From a bacterium (GTDB lineage: Bacteria; Verrucomicrobiota; Verrucomicrobiia; Limisphaerales; RI-55), in assembly GCA_016124235.1 (NCBI GenBank), contig WGOC01000022.1, forward strand, positions 221,923 through 256,227: a DNA stretch of 34,305 nt, read 5' to 3'. A program made the translations under genes and the position numbers. Below the pieces are notes generated by a model. The model made no database searches, was not told the origin of the DNA, and saw only the letters and a program-made list of their open reading frames with translations. Shown one piece after another: positions 32,231 through 34,305 of this stretch (the first letter of the stretch is position 1; each line of letters begins with the position of its first letter).

Positions 32231-34123
32231 ATGCAAAACCAATCTTCCTATTCGTGGCAAACCGGCAGGTTTGCACTACCTGGTAGGGCGGCGGTGCTCC
32301 GCCGCTGGCAACGCAGCAGCGTTGCCCTACCAATCATCACATTATTCACCGCGTTCGCGCTGAATCTTCACGCCGCGAAAGTCCCGAATGGAGAACCGCG
32401 CGCGTTGGTGTCGGACTTCGTGATCCACGCCAACCAAGTCGCCTACGATGTGCACGCACCGAAGTTCGCGATCATCGAGAGCGCGGATGCTTTGCCTGCG
32501 GACACCGCGTTTCAAATCGTCGCGGCGGATTCGGATCAGTCGGTGTTTGAAGGAAAGTTCGGTGCGGACACACCGAATGAAGACTGGTTTCCGGGCCGCC
32601 ATTTTTACCGGGCGGACTTCAGTGAATTCGTGAAGGCTGGCAAGTATCGCATCGAATTCAGCGCGGACGGCGACGCGCACAAGTCGTTTCCGTTCGCTGT
32701 CGGCGAACGCGCGGTCGCTGCGGAAGCGATTCCGGCGATCATCGGGTTTTATCATCATCAACGCGCGAACACGCCGCAGGAATTGAACGCCGATTCGCAT
32801 CTGCTTCTGTTCGGCAGCACGAACCGCGTGGACCTGCACGGTGGCTGGTGCGATGCGTCGGGTGACATCAGTAAATATTTCTCGCACCTCGCCTACGCGA
32901 ACTTCATGTCGCCGCAGCAGACGCCGCTGGTCGTGTGGTCGATGGAGAATGCGGTGGATACTGCGGGGCCGTTGCTCGACCGGATCGGCGCACGGCGCGG
33001 CATGGAAGACGAGGCGTTGTACGGCGCGGACTACGTGCTGCGCTCGCTCTCGCCGGATGGTTATTTCTACATGACCATTTTCAGCTACTTCAAAAAGGAT
33101 CCGGAAGAACGACGCGTGGTCGGACTGCTAGCGAACAGCAAGACGACCTCCGATTACCAATGCGCGTATCGCGAAGGCGGCGGCATGGGCATCGCCGCGC
33201 TGGCGCGTGCGTCGCAGTGGAATCGTTCCGGTGAATACAGCTCCGCCGAGTATCTCGCCGGGGCCGAGCGCGCCTTCGCGCATCTCGAGAAGAACAATCT
33301 GAAATATTGCGATGACGGAAAGGAAAACATCATCGACGACTACTGCGCGTTGATGGGTGCGACGGAACTCTGGATCGCGACAGGCAAGGACGTGTATCGC
33401 GAGGCGGCGCGGAAACGCGCGGCCAATCTGAACGGCCGGATGTCCGAGGCCGGTTACTTCATCGCCGATGACGCTGATCGCCCGTTCTGGCACGGCTCCG
33501 ATGCGGGCCTGCCGGTGATCGCGCTTGCGCGGTATCTCGACAAGGAAACGGATTCCACACATCGCACAGCGGCGTTGAACACGATCCGCCGCGCGCTTGA
33601 CTACAATCTGCGTGTGTCCGGCGCGGTGAGCAATCCGTTCGGCTACGCGCGGCAGAGTTTCAAGTTTCGCGGCGCGGTGCGGGACGGCTTTTTCATTCCG
33701 CACGAAAACGTGAGCGGCTGGTGGTGGCAGGGCGAGAACGCGCGGTTGGGTTCGCTTGCCACGGCGGCGATTGTCGGCGGACGCCTTGTTGCTCCGGGCA
33801 ATGTTGCGTTTGGCGTGCGCAAGGATCTGGCGACGTTTGCCGGAAATCAGCTTGACTGGATTTTGGGCGGCAATCCCTACGACATTTGCTTCATGTATGG
33901 CCACGGCGAAAACAACGTGCCCTACATGGAGTCAATGTTCGGTCACGGGTCCGGCCAGGGCGGCATTTCCAACGGCATCACCGGCAAGGACGGCAGCCCG
34001 GACGGCTCGGGAATTGACTTCCGGTTTCACGCGAACGGGAATGAATGGCGCTGGACCGAGCAATGGATTCCGCACACCGCGTGGTTTCTGCAAGCCGTCA
34101 CCGCGATGTCCTTGGAAAAATGA
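32231..34123 (+). CDS. glycoside hydrolase family 9 protein with N-terminal Ig-like domain
   Basis: A 630-residue secreted glycosidase if started at the ATG at 32231; a GTG at 32294 would give a cleaner signal peptide (LRRWQRSSVALPIITLFTAFALNLHA). An Ig-like domain of the CelD_N type follows (VIHANQVAYDVHAPKFAII...), then the GH9 (alpha/alpha)6 barrel. The nucleophile-water base site is GGWCDASGDISKY, with Asp208 and Asp212 in the 630-residue numbering. The acid is probably the Glu of RWTEQWIPHTAWFL near the C-terminus. Most GH9 members are endoglucanases, but some cut glucosamine or other beta-glucans, so the substrate is open. A palindromic repeat lies within its first 35 codons. It closes the dehydrogenase-ThuA-GH9 run. 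Confidence 0.88.
   Translation: MQNQSSYSWQTGRFALPGRAAVLRRWQRSSVALPIITLFTAFALNLHAAKVPNGEPRALVSDFVIHANQVAYDVHAPKFAIIESADALPADTAFQIVAADSDQSVFEGKFGADTPNEDWFPGRHFYRADFSEFVKAGKYRIEFSADGDAHKSFPFAVGERAVAAEAIPAIIGFYHHQRANTPQELNADSHLLLFGSTNRVDLHGGWCDASGDISKYFSHLAYANFMSPQQTPLVVWSMENAVDTAGPLLDRIGARRGMEDEALYGADYVLRSLSPDGYFYMTIFSYFKKDPEERRVVGLLANSKTTSDYQCAYREGGGMGIAALARASQWNRSGEYSSAEYLAGAERAFAHLEKNNLKYCDDGKENIIDDYCALMGATELWIATGKDVYREAARKRAANLNGRMSEAGYFIADDADRPFWHGSDAGLPVIALARYLDKETDSTHRTAALNTIRRALDYNLRVSGAVSNPFGYARQSFKFRGAVRDGFFIPHENVSGWWWQGENARLGSLATAAIVGGRLVAPGNVAFGVRKDLATFAGNQLDWILGGNPYDICFMYGHGENNVPYMESMFGHGSGQGGISNGITGKDGSPDGSGIDFRFHANGNEWRWTEQWIPHTAWFLQAVTAMSLEK
32257..32332. repeat. REP-like multi-hairpin palindrome inside the 5' end of the GH9 gene
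   Basis: Three nested inverted repeats are seen. GCAAACC/GGTTTGC (32257-32263, 32268-32274) comes first. Then an outer TGGTAGG/CCTACCA stem (32281-32287, 32326-32332) encloses CGGCGG-TGCT-CCGCCG (32289-32304) and GCAACGC-AGCA-GCGTTGC (32308-32325). Such compact, GC-rich elements with TGGTAGGG ends are a form I associate with extragenic repeats of Verrucomicrobia. Here the element lies inside an open frame and encodes residues before and at the start of the signal peptide. Confidence 0.85.
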
Positions 34124-34189
34124 CCTGCCTCGCGCCATCACGAAAACCAACGCAGGAGTTAAAAGGGGAGCGCACGCGTCTGGCACGGG

Positions 34190-34233
34190 GACAGGACATG
34201 GGTGACATGAAAGAGACAGGACATGGGTGACAT
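34190..34233 (+). repeat. 19-bp direct repeat pair upstream of a transposase-like start
   Basis: GACAGGACATGGGTGACAT occurs at 34190-34208 and again, identical, at 34215-34233, spaced 25 bp apart. The second is followed by TTCTGTCTGG. This looks like the duplicated terminal region of an insertion sequence or its remnant. Confidence 0.7.
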
Positions 34234-34264
34234 TTCTGTCTGGCTCTGAAGCGTTTCCGCGGTC

Positions 34265-34305
34265 ATGCCGTGGAAAACAGTTTCGTTGTTCAAGGTTCGC
34301 CAGCA
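34265..34305 (+). mobile_element. start of an IS481-like transposase (cut by window edge)
   Basis: An ATG at 34265 opens a frame of 13 codons to the window edge (MPWKTVSLFKVRQ). MPWK at the very N-terminus is how many IS481-family transposases begin before their helix-turn-helix domain. The preceding TGACATTTCTGTCTGG and repeated GGGTGACAT words also fit an insertion-sequence end. Only the first residues are visible, so the call rests on that short match and on context. Confidence 0.45.

Overview
The window looks like a chromosomal segment of a bacterium from the Verrucomicrobiota (PVC superphylum), plausibly near the Pedosphaera/Limisphaera group. The evidence is a PVC-type membrane-bound dehydrogenase with HEAT repeats and a C-terminal CxxCH cytochrome, a pseudopilin with an [20 protein letters not shown]-terminus and an H-x-DG tail, a ThuA-domain protein beside the dehydrogenase, and degenerate extragenic repeats of a type I associate with these genomes. 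The phylum call is inference from gene families; no rRNA is present. I saw no tRNA, CRISPR array or prophage.

Region by region. 1-2.4 kb (minus strand): an edge-truncated SAM methyltransferase, then flagellin, csrA and fliW, which transcribe as fliW-csrA-flagellin from a good sigma-54 type promoter. The csrA/flagellin junction has a 10-bp inverted repeat that would mask the flagellin start region. 2.4-6.3 kb: a pseudopilin (plus strand), then an MscS channel overlapping a DUF2959 lipoprotein gene, and a DUF481 outer-membrane protein with a strong terminator. 6.3-9.8 kb (plus): proA, accA and tcdA. 9.8-16.5 kb (minus): an NtrC-type sigma-54 activator, a flippase-like membrane protein next to a sugar-phosphate isomerase-like TIM barrel, rpsU, gcvH, gcvT and a ferredoxin-NADP reductase-like flavoprotein. 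16.7-22.9 kb (plus): a stand-alone glycogen-binding domain, a Na+/H+ antiporter, a deoxyhypusine synthase-like enzyme, a secreted DNRLRE protein, an L,D-transpeptidase and YaeQ. 22.9-28.1 kb (minus): two small type IV pilin-like genes followed by a Wzy_C/O-antigen ligase family protein, then panC overlapping nadB. 28.3-34.1 kb (plus): a carbohydrate-related locus of PVC dehydrogenase/cytochrome, ThuA protein and GH9 glycoside hydrolase. The right edge holds the start of what looks like an IS481-type insertion element.

Most of the window is ordinary housekeeping and envelope content. The observations most worth a second look are: the RNA structure and sigma-54 promoter of the fliW-csrA-flagellin operon; a multi-hairpin REP-like palindrome sitting inside the 5' end of the GH9 gene, where it seems to encode part of the signal peptide; the pilin-pilin-ligase order, suggestive of pilin O-glycosylation; and the bacterial deoxyhypusine synthase homologue that keeps the catalytic lysine. 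I found no convincing wholly new multi-gene system.
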